Part shown: piece after piece, positions 31,986 to 41,651 of the stretch
Numbering within the stretch: the stretch's first letter is position 1
Layout: the number at the start of each line of letters is the position of its first letter
Assembly: GCF_014192015.1 (NCBI RefSeq)
Contig: NZ_JACHXJ010000001.1
Span: forward strand, 1,240,001 to 1,304,000
Direction: 5' to 3'
DNA: 64,000 nucleotides
Origin: Paenibacillus rhizosphaerae
GTDB taxonomy: Bacteria; Bacillota; Bacilli; Paenibacillales; Paenibacillaceae
Program-made: the position numbers and the translations under genes
Notes under the pieces: generated by a model
Seen by the model: only the letters and a program-made list of their open reading frames with translations
The model's database searches: none
Told to the model about the DNA's origin: nothing

Positions 31986-34900
31986 TTGAAGAGGACAAGT
32001 AAGCTGCAGCGCAGCGTGTCCGCTGTTATGCTTGGCAGTATGCTGATCAGCGCGGCGGCACCCGTCAGCTATGCGGACGGCCTGAGCGATCAGACGGCGC
32101 CTTTCATGACGGCGGAGCCGGTGAACGATCCCGCCGCCCCCGCAGCAGGTAACAGCACGAACACGGAGACCCCGCAGGAGGGGCAGGAGACGCAAAATAC
32201 GCTGCAGATCGATCATCAGGCACCTGCTGAAGTTTCGGCCGATCAGGATTTCACAGTGAGTGCCGTCATAACAGGAACAGCCGCAGCCTCTTGGTCAGGT
32301 GTCGTGAAGTATGTGGTGGACGGGAACACCGAAGCATCGGTACCGTTGGTACGGGCCGAAGGCAAGCAGGATACATACAATGCAATCATTCCAGCAGAGG
32401 CGTTAAAGGGCACTATTCTGAATTATTCGATAACGCTGCTGGACGAACAGTCCAAGGTGCTGCAGACAATCGCTTATAACACGCCTATCAAGGGAAGCGA
32501 AACAGGCGCAAGCACCGGGCAGGATGCGGTGCCGAATATTTCCACAGCCGATTTACCGCTTCTGATTACCGAGTTGGTTCCGGATACCGACAACGTAAAT
32601 GGGGCTGATGCTTACGAATATGTCGAAGTTTATAACAACACGGATCAGGCCATCAATTTCAAGGACTATTCATTCTTCTACAATAATACAAACACTTGGA
32701 AGCCGGTCACGGATGGGGATATGATCATTCCTGCACACAGCCCGGCCGTATTCTGGATTATGAACGGCAAGAACGATGCCGAAACCCAGGAAAGCTTTAA
32801 TGCAAATTTCGAAACGAGCCTGTTGGAGGGACAGAACCTGTTCCGGATCAACGGCGGCGGTGGCATGGCCAATAGTGACGCTAGAACGCTGTCCATTAAG
32901 GACAGTACTGGAAATATCATCATGACGGCTTCATACGAAGCCCAGCATGTCAAGACGAATCAGGGCATTCTGTTTCAGCATCCGGCGGCAGGCAGCGTGC
33001 AAATGGCGGTGATGGCTGCTTCCGGACAAACCCCGGCGACACCGGGAACGGTTGATCCTGCACAGATCATTCCAGTTGAAGTACCTGAAGGAAGCGAGAC
33101 GGTTATCACCCATACGCCGCCAACTTCTGTTGACGTGCAGGACCTCGAGATTCAGGCCCATGTCGAGAATCCGGGCAAGAACAGCGACGGTACTCCGGCC
33201 CCTGTGCAGCTGCTTTACAAAACGCCTGGCCAAACGAGATATACGGTGATCCCGATGACTGACGCTCAAGGTACGGGCGACTATAAGGCGACCATTCCGG
33301 CCGCGGCGCTGGTTGAGTCCCAAATCGATTACCGCATTGCAGCCAACGAGACGGAGAAAGCATACTCCGCCAAGGTGAACCTGCCCGAATTTGACCCGGC
33401 TAAGGCACCTCCGCTGCTGGTCACAGAGCTAGTTCCGAATACCACGAACGTGACCGGGACGTCGACCGACGCATATGAAGCGATTGAAGTGTATAACAAT
33501 ACCGACCAGCCGGTTTCTTTTAATAACTATAAGCTGTATTACCGCTACCCGGATAAAGGGACGGCCGGTGATGTCGTATGGCCATCGACGAAGGAAGACT
33601 TTGTTATCCCATCCAAGGGAACGGTTGTTTTCTGGATCAAAAACAGCGCCAACCAGTCTTATACGGCGCAACAATTCAACGACTTCTACAAAACGAATCT
33701 GGTGGAAAACGATAATCTGTTTATGATTCAAAGCGACGGGATGTCCAATTCCGGACGCCGCGCCATCGTTATTAAGACCAATACCGGCAAGGAGATTTCG
33801 GCGGCTTATTATGACGCGGATACCTTGTACGAAAACGGCACGAAAGGCGACGAAACCAAGGAAAACATGGGGCTGCATTATGCATTCCCGCAGAACGGCA
33901 GCACGACCATGATCAAGGCAAGCACCGGAACCCAAGCGGCATCCCCGGGATCGGTAGCGGCCTCTCAAGTCCCAAGCGAGCCGGTCCATCAGGAAGAGGA
34001 CAACAATGCTCCGACGATCGAAGACGTCACCAAGGTACGGGAAATCGATCAATCCAAGAGCCTGGAGCTGATCGCTGATGCCCAGGATGACAAGGAAGTC
34101 CGGTCCGTTCAGGTATACGTTCGCTCCGACAAGCAGAGCGACTATACATTGCATAACCTGTCTGAGGATTTCAACGATACGATGTACCACTACAAGCTGT
34201 CCTCCGCCGAGTTGATCGGCCGAAAATACATCGAATATTATTTCGTCGCGTCAGACGGCGTAAACGAAACGAAATCCGACGTTGTCAAAGTAGACGTTAC
34301 GGGCGGACCCGATTCTTCTCCGCTGCGGCTGAACGTGAAGGATCAACAGGTCATAAAAGGGACAAGCACCATTAAAGGTACGGCCGAATCCCTCGGATCA
34401 GGCAGCCTGCAGCTGAGCATTGACGGCAAACCGATTGCGGATGACAGCACGTTCACCCAGCTGGAGCATGACGCTTACTTTGTTTTCGATGCGGTCAATG
34501 TCGATTATTACTTCAAAAATGCAGTGACGATGGGACCGGCAGAGCTCGGAGACCAATCGATCCTGTATACGTTCCTGGATCCGATCACAACATATACGAC
34601 GCTCTCATTCCCGATCAGCGCCGACCGCCTCCAGGCGGGTAACGACAACGTTATCTATGTTCGCGCCGGTTCCAAAACGGGGCCGTTCGACGACCGCCCG
34701 GAAGAGAACAAGGACGATTTCGAGATCAAGAACGTAAGACTTGTGCTCGCGGACGGAACTGAAATCTGGGACCCGGCCTATGCCGTTAAGGATCAAGTGA
34801 TCAAAATGGGGGATTCCGCCGGGAAAAACGAGTCCGTAGGGTTCAAGTTTAACCTGACTGCCCACCAGCTGAAGTCCAAGGCTTACGCCTGGAACACGCT

Positions 34901-37900
34901 CGAAGCGAAAGACGGCCCACACGAAATCAAAGTGACGGACGGAACGGATGAATTTAAGTCAAGCGTCATTGTGGACAACACGCCACCGGAGATCAAACCG
35001 TCTATCGAAGACGGCAAGGAATATCGCGGGGAGTTTACGCTGGATGCCGAAATTAAGGATGCCTTCGCCGGGGTGGACAAGGTCGATGTGAAGCTGGACG
35101 ATCAGAGTGTCAAGCTTCCGTATCAAACTTCGTCCGGATCGCTGACGGGCGGCATGCATACGCTGACCATTCATGCGGTGGACACCGCGGGCAATGAAAG
35201 CACGAAGACTGTGAAATTCACAGTTCCGGACGAGAATCCGCTGGCTCCGGAGCTGGTCAGCCCGCAGCAAGGGCAGACGAACGTGGGAAGCAGCGCCAAT
35301 CTGACGGTGAAGGTGCAGGACCCCAGTCAGGACATGATGAACGTACTTTTTTACAAAGGGTATAAATACGACGGTAACCGGACGGAGGACTTTACCGGTT
35401 ACTTGAATGCTTCGGTGACCGAGCCTCCGAAGGAAATGGCTTCTGCCGGCGAAACGCAGATGAATCCGGGAGACTACGCCAAAATCAGTGCGGAAGACGG
35501 CAAATATTTAATGAATGAGTCGGTGGACAAGTTCCCTTATCAACGATTCCAAGTGAAGCTTGACCCATCCGTGAAAGCGGCGGATCGCGTGGACATCCAC
35601 TGGAAAGGAAAATCGCTTGAAGGCCGCAAGGTCAGCCTGTATGCCTGGAGTCCTGCGCAGAGCCAATGGATCCAGCTCGACCATGTGATCGCGGGAACCG
35701 AAGACTTTGAGCTGAACGCGACCGTCCAGGCGGGAGATTATGCATCCGGCCAAGCGATCGACGTCATGGTGCAGGACGAAATCGCCGCGGCGGCAGATGG
35801 TGCGGCCGCAGGCACCAAGCCTTCGCCAGAGCAGGAAGATCCTTATGACTTCTCGTTTGTCTGGATGTCCGACACGCAATATTATTCGCAAAGCTATCCG
35901 AAGATTTATCAGGATATCGTCAACTGGATCGTTGCCCAAAAGGAAAAGATGAATATTCAATACGTCATTCACACGGGCGACGTCGTCGACAAATCCTATG
36001 AAGAGTATCAGTGGGTCGAAGCCGACAAGGACATGAAGGTGCTGGAGAATGCCGGCATTCCTTACGGCGTCCTGGCTGGTAACCACGACGTGGGTCATCA
36101 GGACAACGATTATACGAAGTTCAAGGAGTATTTCGGGGAGGACCGGTTTAAAAACAACTCGACGTTTGCCGGCTCTTATGACAACAACCGCGGTCATTAC
36201 GATCTGGTGTCCTCGAACGGAAATGACTTTATCATCGTCTACATGGGTTGGGGCCTCGGGGACGACGAAATTGAATGGATGAACGAAGTGGTTTCCAAGT
36301 ATCCGGAGCGCAAAGCGATCCTGTGCCTGCATGAGTACATGCTCGTATCGAATAACCGAGCGCCGATTGCGGACCAAATTTTCGAAAAAGTCGTGAAGCC
36401 GAACAAGAATGTCATCGCTGCACTGTCCGGGCATTATCACGACGCGGAGCTGAAGGTGGATGAGCTCGACGACAACGGCGACGGCGTGCCTGACCGCAGC
36501 GTGTATCAAATGCTTGCCGATTACCAGGGAGCGCCAGAAGGCGGGCTGGGTTACATTCGTCTTATGCAGTTCGATATGAAAAACAACAAGCTTCATATCA
36601 AAACGTATTCGCCATATTTGAACGATTATAACTATTATGATCCGCAGGAAAATCCGAACAAGGACGAGTTTGACCTGGATCTGGATCTTCAGCCGAAAAA
36701 GAAACAGGTTGCAACGGATTACATCAGCGTCAAAGTATATACCGATAGCGAAATCGGCAGCAGCCGCGATGTGGCCAGCGGGTCTCAGGCATCTGTCGTA
36801 TGGAACGGATTGCCTGCGAACAGCTACCAGCAGTGGTACGTGAAGGCGGAAGACGCGCACAGCGGCAGTACGCTCTCCGATATTTGGGACTTTTACACCG
36901 GGAAAAACAATTCCGGCAACCCCGGAGGCGGTAACGGAGGAAATAACGGTGGAAACAACGGAGGCGGCAGCGGAGGCAACGGTGGCGGAAATGGCGGCGG
37001 AACAACCCCATCACAACCGGGCAATGGAAACGCCACTTCCTCTGAAACGCCTTCTGCTCCGGGAACGGGCGGCAATAAGGGAACCGTGGTGCTGAAGCCG
37101 GGCACGAACGGAAGCTATCAGGCCGATGCGAAAGTATTGGACCAAGCGATGACCGAAAGCACGAATGGCAAAATTGTCATCACGCTCGACGGAGCGAATG
37201 GTCAAGGGCAACAGGCGGCTTCCTTGTCCCTGCCTGCAGCCAGCGTGGCCAAAGCCAAACAAAACGGTCTGTCTCTGATCGTTACCGGGCCGGACATGAC
37301 GGTTACGGTGCCAGCGGCATCATGGCCGGGCTCACTGACCGATGCGCAGCAATTGGTTCTGCGTATGGATGCGACAATGAACAGTACAGCCACCCAGGCT
37401 GTTAGAGATGCCATCGGCACAAATTCCGAATATAGTCTCGCCGGACCGGTGTACACACTGAGTTTGGTTAAGGTCAATGGTCAGGCCGAATCCGAGATCC
37501 AGAATCTGGGTGGACCCGTTACGGTCGAGGGTAAACTCACCACGGAGCAGCAGCAAAACCTGGATACCGACTACGCTGGGGTTTATGAACTGGGCAGCGG
37601 CCAGCCTAAATACCTTGGCGTGCACTTCAGCGGCAGCTCGTTCAGCTTAACCGCAGATCATCTTGCTCCGTTCGCTGTGCTGGAGTATCATAAACAATTT
37701 GCGGATGTGAACGGCTCCTGGGCGGACGAATACATCGGCAAGCTGGCGGCCAAACATCTGGTCAACGGACTCGACGATAACCAGTACGGGCCTAAGCTGA
37801 ACGTCAGCCGTGCGGATTTCCTCACGCTGGCTATGCGCATCATGGGAACAGCCTCGCAAGCTACGGGAAGTTCGGCCTTCACGGATGTTCCGGCGGACAG

Positions 37901-38231
37901 CTATTACGCCGGCGCGGTGGCTGAGGCCGCAAAACTCGGGCTCATCCAAGGAAGCGGCGGCACGTTCAGACCGCTGGATCCGATCAGCCGTGAGGAAGCC
38001 GCATCCATTATGGCTAAGCTGGCGAAAGCGATGAACTGGAGCGGCGAATCGGCTGCATCGAGCAGCTTCGTCGATATGCAGGACGTATCCGGATGGGCTA
38101 AGCAGGCTGTTACGGAAGCCGGTCAGCTCGGACTGATGAACGGTAAAGGCAGCGACATGTTCGATCCGCAGGGTCAAGTCACCCGCGCAGAAACAGCGAA
38201 GATGATGTACACGCTCATCGCGCAAAAATAG
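31986..38231 (+). CDS. S-layer-anchored protein with lamin-tail domains and a calcineurin-like phosphoesterase domain
   Basis: This is a 2081-residue secreted protein. A signal peptide (ending PVSYA) is followed by two lamin-tail-like domains (LLITELVPDTDNV.. and LLVTELVPNTTNV..), Ig/cadherin-like beta modules, and a metallophosphatase domain from ~1290 with DTQYY, HTGDVVD, AGNHD (~1366) and GHYHD (~1482). A Gly/Asn-rich linker (~1640-1675) and three SLH repeats from ~1904 complete it. SLH domains bind pyruvylated wall polymers, so it sits on the cell surface. It may release phosphate from extracellular nucleotides, phospholipids or teichoic acid. The TTG at 31986 is chosen because GGAGAG (31971-31976) precedes it and the signal peptide begins there. 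Confidence 0.88.
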   Translation: MKRTSKLQRSVSAVMLGSMLISAAAPVSYADGLSDQTAPFMTAEPVNDPAAPAAGNSTNTETPQEGQETQNTLQIDHQAPAEVSADQDFTVSAVITGTAAASWSGVVKYVVDGNTEASVPLVRAEGKQDTYNAIIPAEALKGTILNYSITLLDEQSKVLQTIAYNTPIKGSETGASTGQDAVPNISTADLPLLITELVPDTDNVNGADAYEYVEVYNNTDQAINFKDYSFFYNNTNTWKPVTDGDMIIPAHSPAVFWIMNGKNDAETQESFNANFETSLLEGQNLFRINGGGGMANSDARTLSIKDSTGNIIMTASYEAQHVKTNQGILFQHPAAGSVQMAVMAASGQTPATPGTVDPAQIIPVEVPEGSETVITHTPPTSVDVQDLEIQAHVENPGKNSDGTPAPVQLLYKTPGQTRYTVIPMTDAQGTGDYKATIPAAALVESQIDYRIAANETEKAYSAKVNLPEFDPAKAPPLLVTELVPNTTNVTGTSTDAYEAIEVYNNTDQPVSFNNYKLYYRYPDKGTAGDVVWPSTKEDFVIPSKGTVVFWIKNSANQSYTAQQFNDFYKTNLVENDNLFMIQSDGMSNSGRRAIVIKTNTGKEISAAYYDADTLYENGTKGDETKENMGLHYAFPQNGSTTMIKASTGTQAASPGSVAASQVPSEPVHQEEDNNAPTIEDVTKVREIDQSKSLELIADAQDDKEVRSVQVYVRSDKQSDYTLHNLSEDFNDTMYHYKLSSAELIGRKYIEYYFVASDGVNETKSDVVKVDVTGGPDSSPLRLNVKDQQVIKGTSTIKGTAESLGSGSLQLSIDGKPIADDSTFTQLEHDAYFVFDAVNVDYYFKNAVTMGPAELGDQSILYTFLDPITTYTTLSFPISADRLQAGNDNVIYVRAGSKTGPFDDRPEENKDDFEIKNVRLVLADGTEIWDPAYAVKDQVIKMGDSAGKNESVGFKFNLTAHQLKSKAYAWNTLEAKDGPHEIKVTDGTDEFKSSVIVDNTPPEIKPSIEDGKEYRGEFTLDAEIKDAFAGVDKVDVKLDDQSVKLPYQTSSGSLTGGMHTLTIHAVDTAGNESTKTVKFTVPDENPLAPELVSPQQGQTNVGSSANLTVKVQDPSQDMMNVLFYKGYKYDGNRTEDFTGYLNASVTEPPKEMASAGETQMNPGDYAKISAEDGKYLMNESVDKFPYQRFQVKLDPSVKAADRVDIHWKGKSLEGRKVSLYAWSPAQSQWIQLDHVIAGTEDFELNATVQAGDYASGQAIDVMVQDEIAAAADGAAAGTKPSPEQEDPYDFSFVWMSDTQYYSQSYPKIYQDIVNWIVAQKEKMNIQYVIHTGDVVDKSYEEYQWVEADKDMKVLENAGIPYGVLAGNHDVGHQDNDYTKFKEYFGEDRFKNNSTFAGSYDNNRGHYDLVSSNGNDFIIVYMGWGLGDDEIEWMNEVVSKYPERKAILCLHEYMLVSNNRAPIADQIFEKVVKPNKNVIAALSGHYHDAELKVDELDDNGDGVPDRSVYQMLADYQGAPEGGLGYIRLMQFDMKNNKLHIKTYSPYLNDYNYYDPQENPNKDEFDLDLDLQPKKKQVATDYISVKVYTDSEIGSSRDVASGSQASVVWNGLPANSYQQWYVKAEDAHSGSTLSDIWDFYTGKNNSGNPGGGNGGNNGGNNGGGSGGNGGGNGGGTTPSQPGNGNATSSETPSAPGTGGNKGTVVLKPGTNGSYQADAKVLDQAMTESTNGKIVITLDGANGQGQQAASLSLPAASVAKAKQNGLSLIVTGPDMTVTVPAASWPGSLTDAQQLVLRMDATMNSTATQAVRDAIGTNSEYSLAGPVYTLSLVKVNGQAESEIQNLGGPVTVEGKLTTEQQQNLDTDYAGVYELGSGQPKYLGVHFSGSSFSLTADHLAPFAVLEYHKQFADVNGSWADEYIGKLAAKHLVNGLDDNQYGPKLNVSRADFLTLAMRIMGTASQATGSSAFTDVPADSYYAGAVAEAAKLGLIQGSGGTFRPLDPISREEAASIMAKLAKAMNWSGESAASSSFVDMQDVSGWAKQAVTEAGQLGLMNGKGSDMFDPQGQVTRAETAKMMYTLIAQK

Positions 38232-38278
38232 TATCTTCGAATGAGACGGAAGGCGGCGGTTAAGCCTTCCTGTCTGCC

Positions 38279-38313
38279 GCAAGCCGGCGCCAGAACTTTT
38301 GGCGCCGGCTTGC
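38279..38313. terminator. GC-rich hairpin after the SLH protein gene
   Basis: A 14-bp perfect stem GCAAGCCGGCGCCA/TGGCGCCGGCTTGC is followed by a poor T-tract (GTGCGTTTC). It is probably a terminator or an mRNA 3' stabiliser. Confidence 0.6.
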
Positions 38314-38607
38314 GTGCGTTTCGATTCGGGCCTTGAAAATGGCGAACGTGCGTTCTATAATCAACACATAAACGAAAAATCCTGATGGACCCCCTAAGTC
38401 GCGAGACAGAGGTGCGTGAGACGGTTACGTTAGTGATTAAGCAACACAAGCCATTTATTTTCACTAGAAATAGTTGTTAAATGCTTGTAATTCAGTTTCG
38501 ATTTCCATAAAGTTTCGGAGCTGCCATGATATAATAATTTTGATTTGCAAATCTGGTTAGGCTGGTTCGCATTTTGTTTAGAAATCACCGGTTAGGGATG
38601 GATGTAC
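38314..38607 (+). promoter_or_regulatory. AT-rich upstream region of the TerB/BrxD/helicase operon
   Basis: No gene is seen in these ~290 bases. A consensus TATAAT (38530-38535) gives a likely transcript start near 38542, with no good -35, so the operon may need an activator or be weakly expressed. The sequence is clearly more AT-rich than the flanking genes. Confidence 0.4.
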
Positions 38608-40326
38608 GTGAAAAATAACGAAAGAGGACCCATTGAATTTACGGAAATCGACCTGGGCGGAGATGCCGGCGAAGGAATGCGCATTCCCGCCCGGGACCCC
38701 GCTGCCTCCACTCCGTCAAAATCCATAACGTTCAGTATGGAGAGCCGGGAGCAGGCCTTCGCCGAGGAAGCGCTTGGGAGAGCGGATGAAGTTGGCGATC
38801 CGGCCCCATTTGTTCCTTTTATGAGCTATTGGGCGACTTACCAGCAGATGACCGAGGCTCAGCGGAATTGGTATTTTTACTGGAGGAGCGAAGTGCGGCA
38901 GGGTCGTTATCATCCTACGGATCTGTCCTATGTCTTCATATACGTTTATGAGCTGATTCATCAAGTCGGCTGGTCCGATCCCAGGGAAGGATACAGGCTG
39001 CTGGATGAGATTTGGACGGCTTACCGGGACAAGTTCCCCAGGCTGGATCATTATTTAAAGGAATGGACCGCCGATTTTGTGCTTATTCACGAGCTTGATA
39101 TTCCGTTGATTCACATTACGCAAAGGGCGGGCAGCTTGCTGTCCCATGAGCTGATGGATTTGGAGCTCGTGCGTTTGTTCCAAGAAAAACCGCTGCAGAT
39201 TCCGATGGAATTGCTGCTAATCTTAAGCGACTACGATGTCCAAGACAGCAGGTTTTATCTGGAAGCGGGCCAGGAGGATCTGGATGATCATGTTCCACGA
39301 ATTGTATCGCTGGCTGCCGGGTATTTGCGCGAAAAGGAAAACGATCAATGGAAGGAATTATTTGCGCCGGACATACCGCCAAAAACGACCGAACGGTATT
39401 TGTTCCACAGAGCAGTGTACGATGCCCGTTTGTATGGTCGTTTACTTCCGGTCACCACCACTCCGATCCGAAATCATGCTCCACTGCGGAACTGGGTGAC
39501 GCAACTCATCCGGTACACGGAAAATAAGCTGCGGGAACACCGCGGATTCAAGGGGCGTCTAAGAGGTGTAGAAATCGCCCCCTCAATCGAGCGTCTTGTG
39601 GAGCTTTATTTGAAGCGGGAGCTGAACGGCCGGAAGGAGGAGAGACCGGCCATTGTGATCGATTCGGACAAGCTTGCTTCTCTGCAAAAGGACACCGAAT
39701 ATGTCCGCAGCATGCTCACTGTTGAAGAACCGGGCACGCCAGGGGAGAATGACGAGGATGCAGCTGGCTCAGCAAATCAGTCGAGCGACGTCTATTCGGA
39801 TCCGTCTGGTCACGGGACGGCCACCGTCCCGATCGCTCGTCTTCACTCAGATGAGGCGAGGGAACCTGCAGGCGATACGGAGACGGCTCCCCGATTTGAG
39901 TCAGGATCTGACCAAGTTACGGATGCAGCTGCAGGCACCAATCAAGAACAGGTAGACTTACCTGAAACGGATCACAAGCCGGAACTCGCAGCAGCAGAAC
40001 AACAGGCAGGGTTGGACTCGGTGTCATTGGATTCCGCCGTAGCCACAAATGTCATTTCGGCAGCTTGGGACACCTCCGGTCTGGATGAGGAATGGACCCG
40101 CTTTGCTGAGATGCTGGCACCATACCAGCTGGAGGCGCTGCGGGCATTGGCAGGATCTTCTCCGGATGCAGACTTGATCCAGGTGGCTGACCGTTACGGG
40201 ACGATGCCCGGTTTGATCATTGATGAAATCAATGACTTGGCCATGGAGACGATCGGCGACCTGGTGGTTGACGGGGACCGAATCGCTGAGGAATATATGG
40301 ATTGCTTGGAGAACTTGAAAGGATGA
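38608..40326 (+). CDS. TerB_N/TerB_C domain protein, first gene of a BREX-like four-gene operon
   Basis: This is a 572-residue protein without signal or membrane segments. Residues ~60-260 match the TerB_N pattern, centred on YFYWRSEVRQGRYHPTDLSYVFIYVYELI. A middle part (~260-380) is helical and basic. An acidic low-complexity linker (~380-480) leads to a TerB_C-like end (EWTRFAEMLAPYQLEALRAL..EEYMDCLENL). These domains are known from tellurite-resistance/stress and phage-defence-type gene clusters. The GTG at 38608 fits the AGGGATGG at 38594-38601 better than the ATG at 38602. The stop overlaps the next start (ATGA), so translation is coupled. It may be a scaffold or sensor for the ATPase and helicase. 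Confidence 0.75.
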   Translation: MKNNERGPIEFTEIDLGGDAGEGMRIPARDPAASTPSKSITFSMESREQAFAEEALGRADEVGDPAPFVPFMSYWATYQQMTEAQRNWYFYWRSEVRQGRYHPTDLSYVFIYVYELIHQVGWSDPREGYRLLDEIWTAYRDKFPRLDHYLKEWTADFVLIHELDIPLIHITQRAGSLLSHELMDLELVRLFQEKPLQIPMELLLILSDYDVQDSRFYLEAGQEDLDDHVPRIVSLAAGYLREKENDQWKELFAPDIPPKTTERYLFHRAVYDARLYGRLLPVTTTPIRNHAPLRNWVTQLIRYTENKLREHRGFKGRLRGVEIAPSIERLVELYLKRELNGRKEERPAIVIDSDKLASLQKDTEYVRSMLTVEEPGTPGENDEDAAGSANQSSDVYSDPSGHGTATVPIARLHSDEAREPAGDTETAPRFESGSDQVTDAAAGTNQEQVDLPETDHKPELAAAEQQAGLDSVSLDSAVATNVISAAWDTSGLDEEWTRFAEMLAPYQLEALRALAGSSPDADLIQVADRYGTMPGLIIDEINDLAMETIGDLVVDGDRIAEEYMDCLENLKG

Positions 40327-41651
40327 ACCGAATGAATGAAGTGAAAATACCCAAAAGGCTGACCACCGCGCTCGTGAATTCACTGACGGCGGGGGTCGTG
40401 CCCCGCGTAGGGCTGGAGCATGTCGCCGTGGGACGCCGGGCCGAAGTGGACGCCATTTTAAGGGATATGGACAATATCGCCGAAGGGGGAGCAGGCTTTA
40501 AATTTATTACCGGCCGTTACGGGAGCGGAAAAAGCTTCCTGCTCCAGACCTTCCGTAACTATGCAATGGACCGCGACTTTGTCGTGGCGGATGCCGATTT
40601 GTCTCCGGAACGGCGGCTGGTTGGCACGAAAGGCCAGGGATTGGCCACGTACCGCGAGCTGATGACCCATTTGTCTACCCGCACACGGCCTGACGGGGGA
40701 GCCTTGGAAGCCATTCTGCAGAAGTGGATCGCCGGCTTGCAGCAGTCCGCGATGCAGGAGAAGGGACTCCGTCCGAATGACGCCGGACTCAATGAAGAGG
40801 TGGAGCAGCGGATTTTCACGGTGACTTCGCAGATGCAGAGCCTGGTACACGGGTTTGATTTTGCCAAGGTACTGTCGGTCTACTGGAACGGTTATAAGCT
40901 GGGCGACGACGACCGCAAACAGGCGGCTCTGCGCTGGCTTCGCGGTGAAATCCCGACGAAGACGGAAGCGCGGCGGGAGCTCGAGGTCGGCGTGATCATC
41001 GATGACGACAATTGGTACGATTACATGAAGCTGTGGGCGGAGTTTACGGCAAAGATCGGATATAAAGGGCTGCTGCTGTTTATCGACGAAGCGGTCAATT
41101 TGTACAAAATTACGAACAGCGTTTCCCGGCAGAGCAACTATGAGAAGCTGCTGACGATGTTTAATGATACGATGCAGGGGAAAGCCGAACACCTCGGCAT
41201 CTTTATCGGGGGAACGCCGCAGTTCGTGGAGGATGAGCGCAGGGGACTCTTCAGCTACGAAGCGCTGCGCTCCCGCCTGATCGAAGGCCGGTATGCGGGA
41301 AGCGGCTTCGCGAATTACTCGGGACCAATCATTAAGCTGGAGATGCTGTCGAGCGAAGAAATTTTTATCCTGCTGGAAAAGCTGACGCGAATTCATGCCA
41401 TGCATTATGGATATGAGCCTGCAGTAGGCAGCGGAGAAATCATTACGTTTATGGAAAATGCAGCCGGGCGGCTCGGGGCGGATCAGCTGCTGACCCCGCG
41501 CGAAGTGATCCGCGATTATATGGATCTGCTTCACACCCTGCATCAGAATCCGGGAATTACCTTTGAGCAGCTGGTCGGGGAGCGCAGCGTGAAGCCGGCG
41601 GATGCCGATCCTGACGAAGTTAGCGACTTTTTGGCGGAGTTCGAGCTATGA
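40323..41651 (+). CDS. BrxD-like (DUF2791) P-loop ATPase
   Basis: This is a 442-residue ATPase. The family start ALVNSLTAGVVPRVGLEHVAVGR precedes the Walker A GRYGSGKS (64-71), and Walker B is LLLFIDEAVNL (Asp255-Glu256). A possible sensor segment, GIFIGGTPQF, follows. The domain is that of BREX ATPase BrxD, seen with helicase BrxHI in type 2 BREX and in other mobile clusters. ATG 40323 overlaps the stop of the TerB gene by four bases; ATG 40332 is an alternative start. The 3' end overlaps the helicase gene in the same way. It probably loads or remodels a complex on DNA; function in this setting is inferred. Confidence 0.83.
   Translation: MNRMNEVKIPKRLTTALVNSLTAGVVPRVGLEHVAVGRRAEVDAILRDMDNIAEGGAGFKFITGRYGSGKSFLLQTFRNYAMDRDFVVADADLSPERRLVGTKGQGLATYRELMTHLSTRTRPDGGALEAILQKWIAGLQQSAMQEKGLRPNDAGLNEEVEQRIFTVTSQMQSLVHGFDFAKVLSVYWNGYKLGDDDRKQAALRWLRGEIPTKTEARRELEVGVIIDDDNWYDYMKLWAEFTAKIGYKGLLLFIDEAVNLYKITNSVSRQSNYEKLLTMFNDTMQGKAEHLGIFIGGTPQFVEDERRGLFSYEALRSRLIEGRYAGSGFANYSGPIIKLEMLSSEEIFILLEKLTRIHAMHYGYEPAVGSGEIITFMENAAGRLGADQLLTPREVIRDYMDLLHTLHQNPGITFEQLVGERSVKPADADPDEVSDFLAEFEL

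Noticed and set aside
35508..36860. 450-codon open frame on the minus strand
   Set aside because: It lies wholly antisense to the metallophosphatase region of the SLH protein and is a by-product of GC-biased codons; no ribosome-binding site or family resemblance.
36907..37010. Short-period GGN/AAC repeat resembling a repeat array
   Set aside because: It is the Gly/Asn linker of the SLH protein, in frame and without conserved spacers; not a CRISPR.
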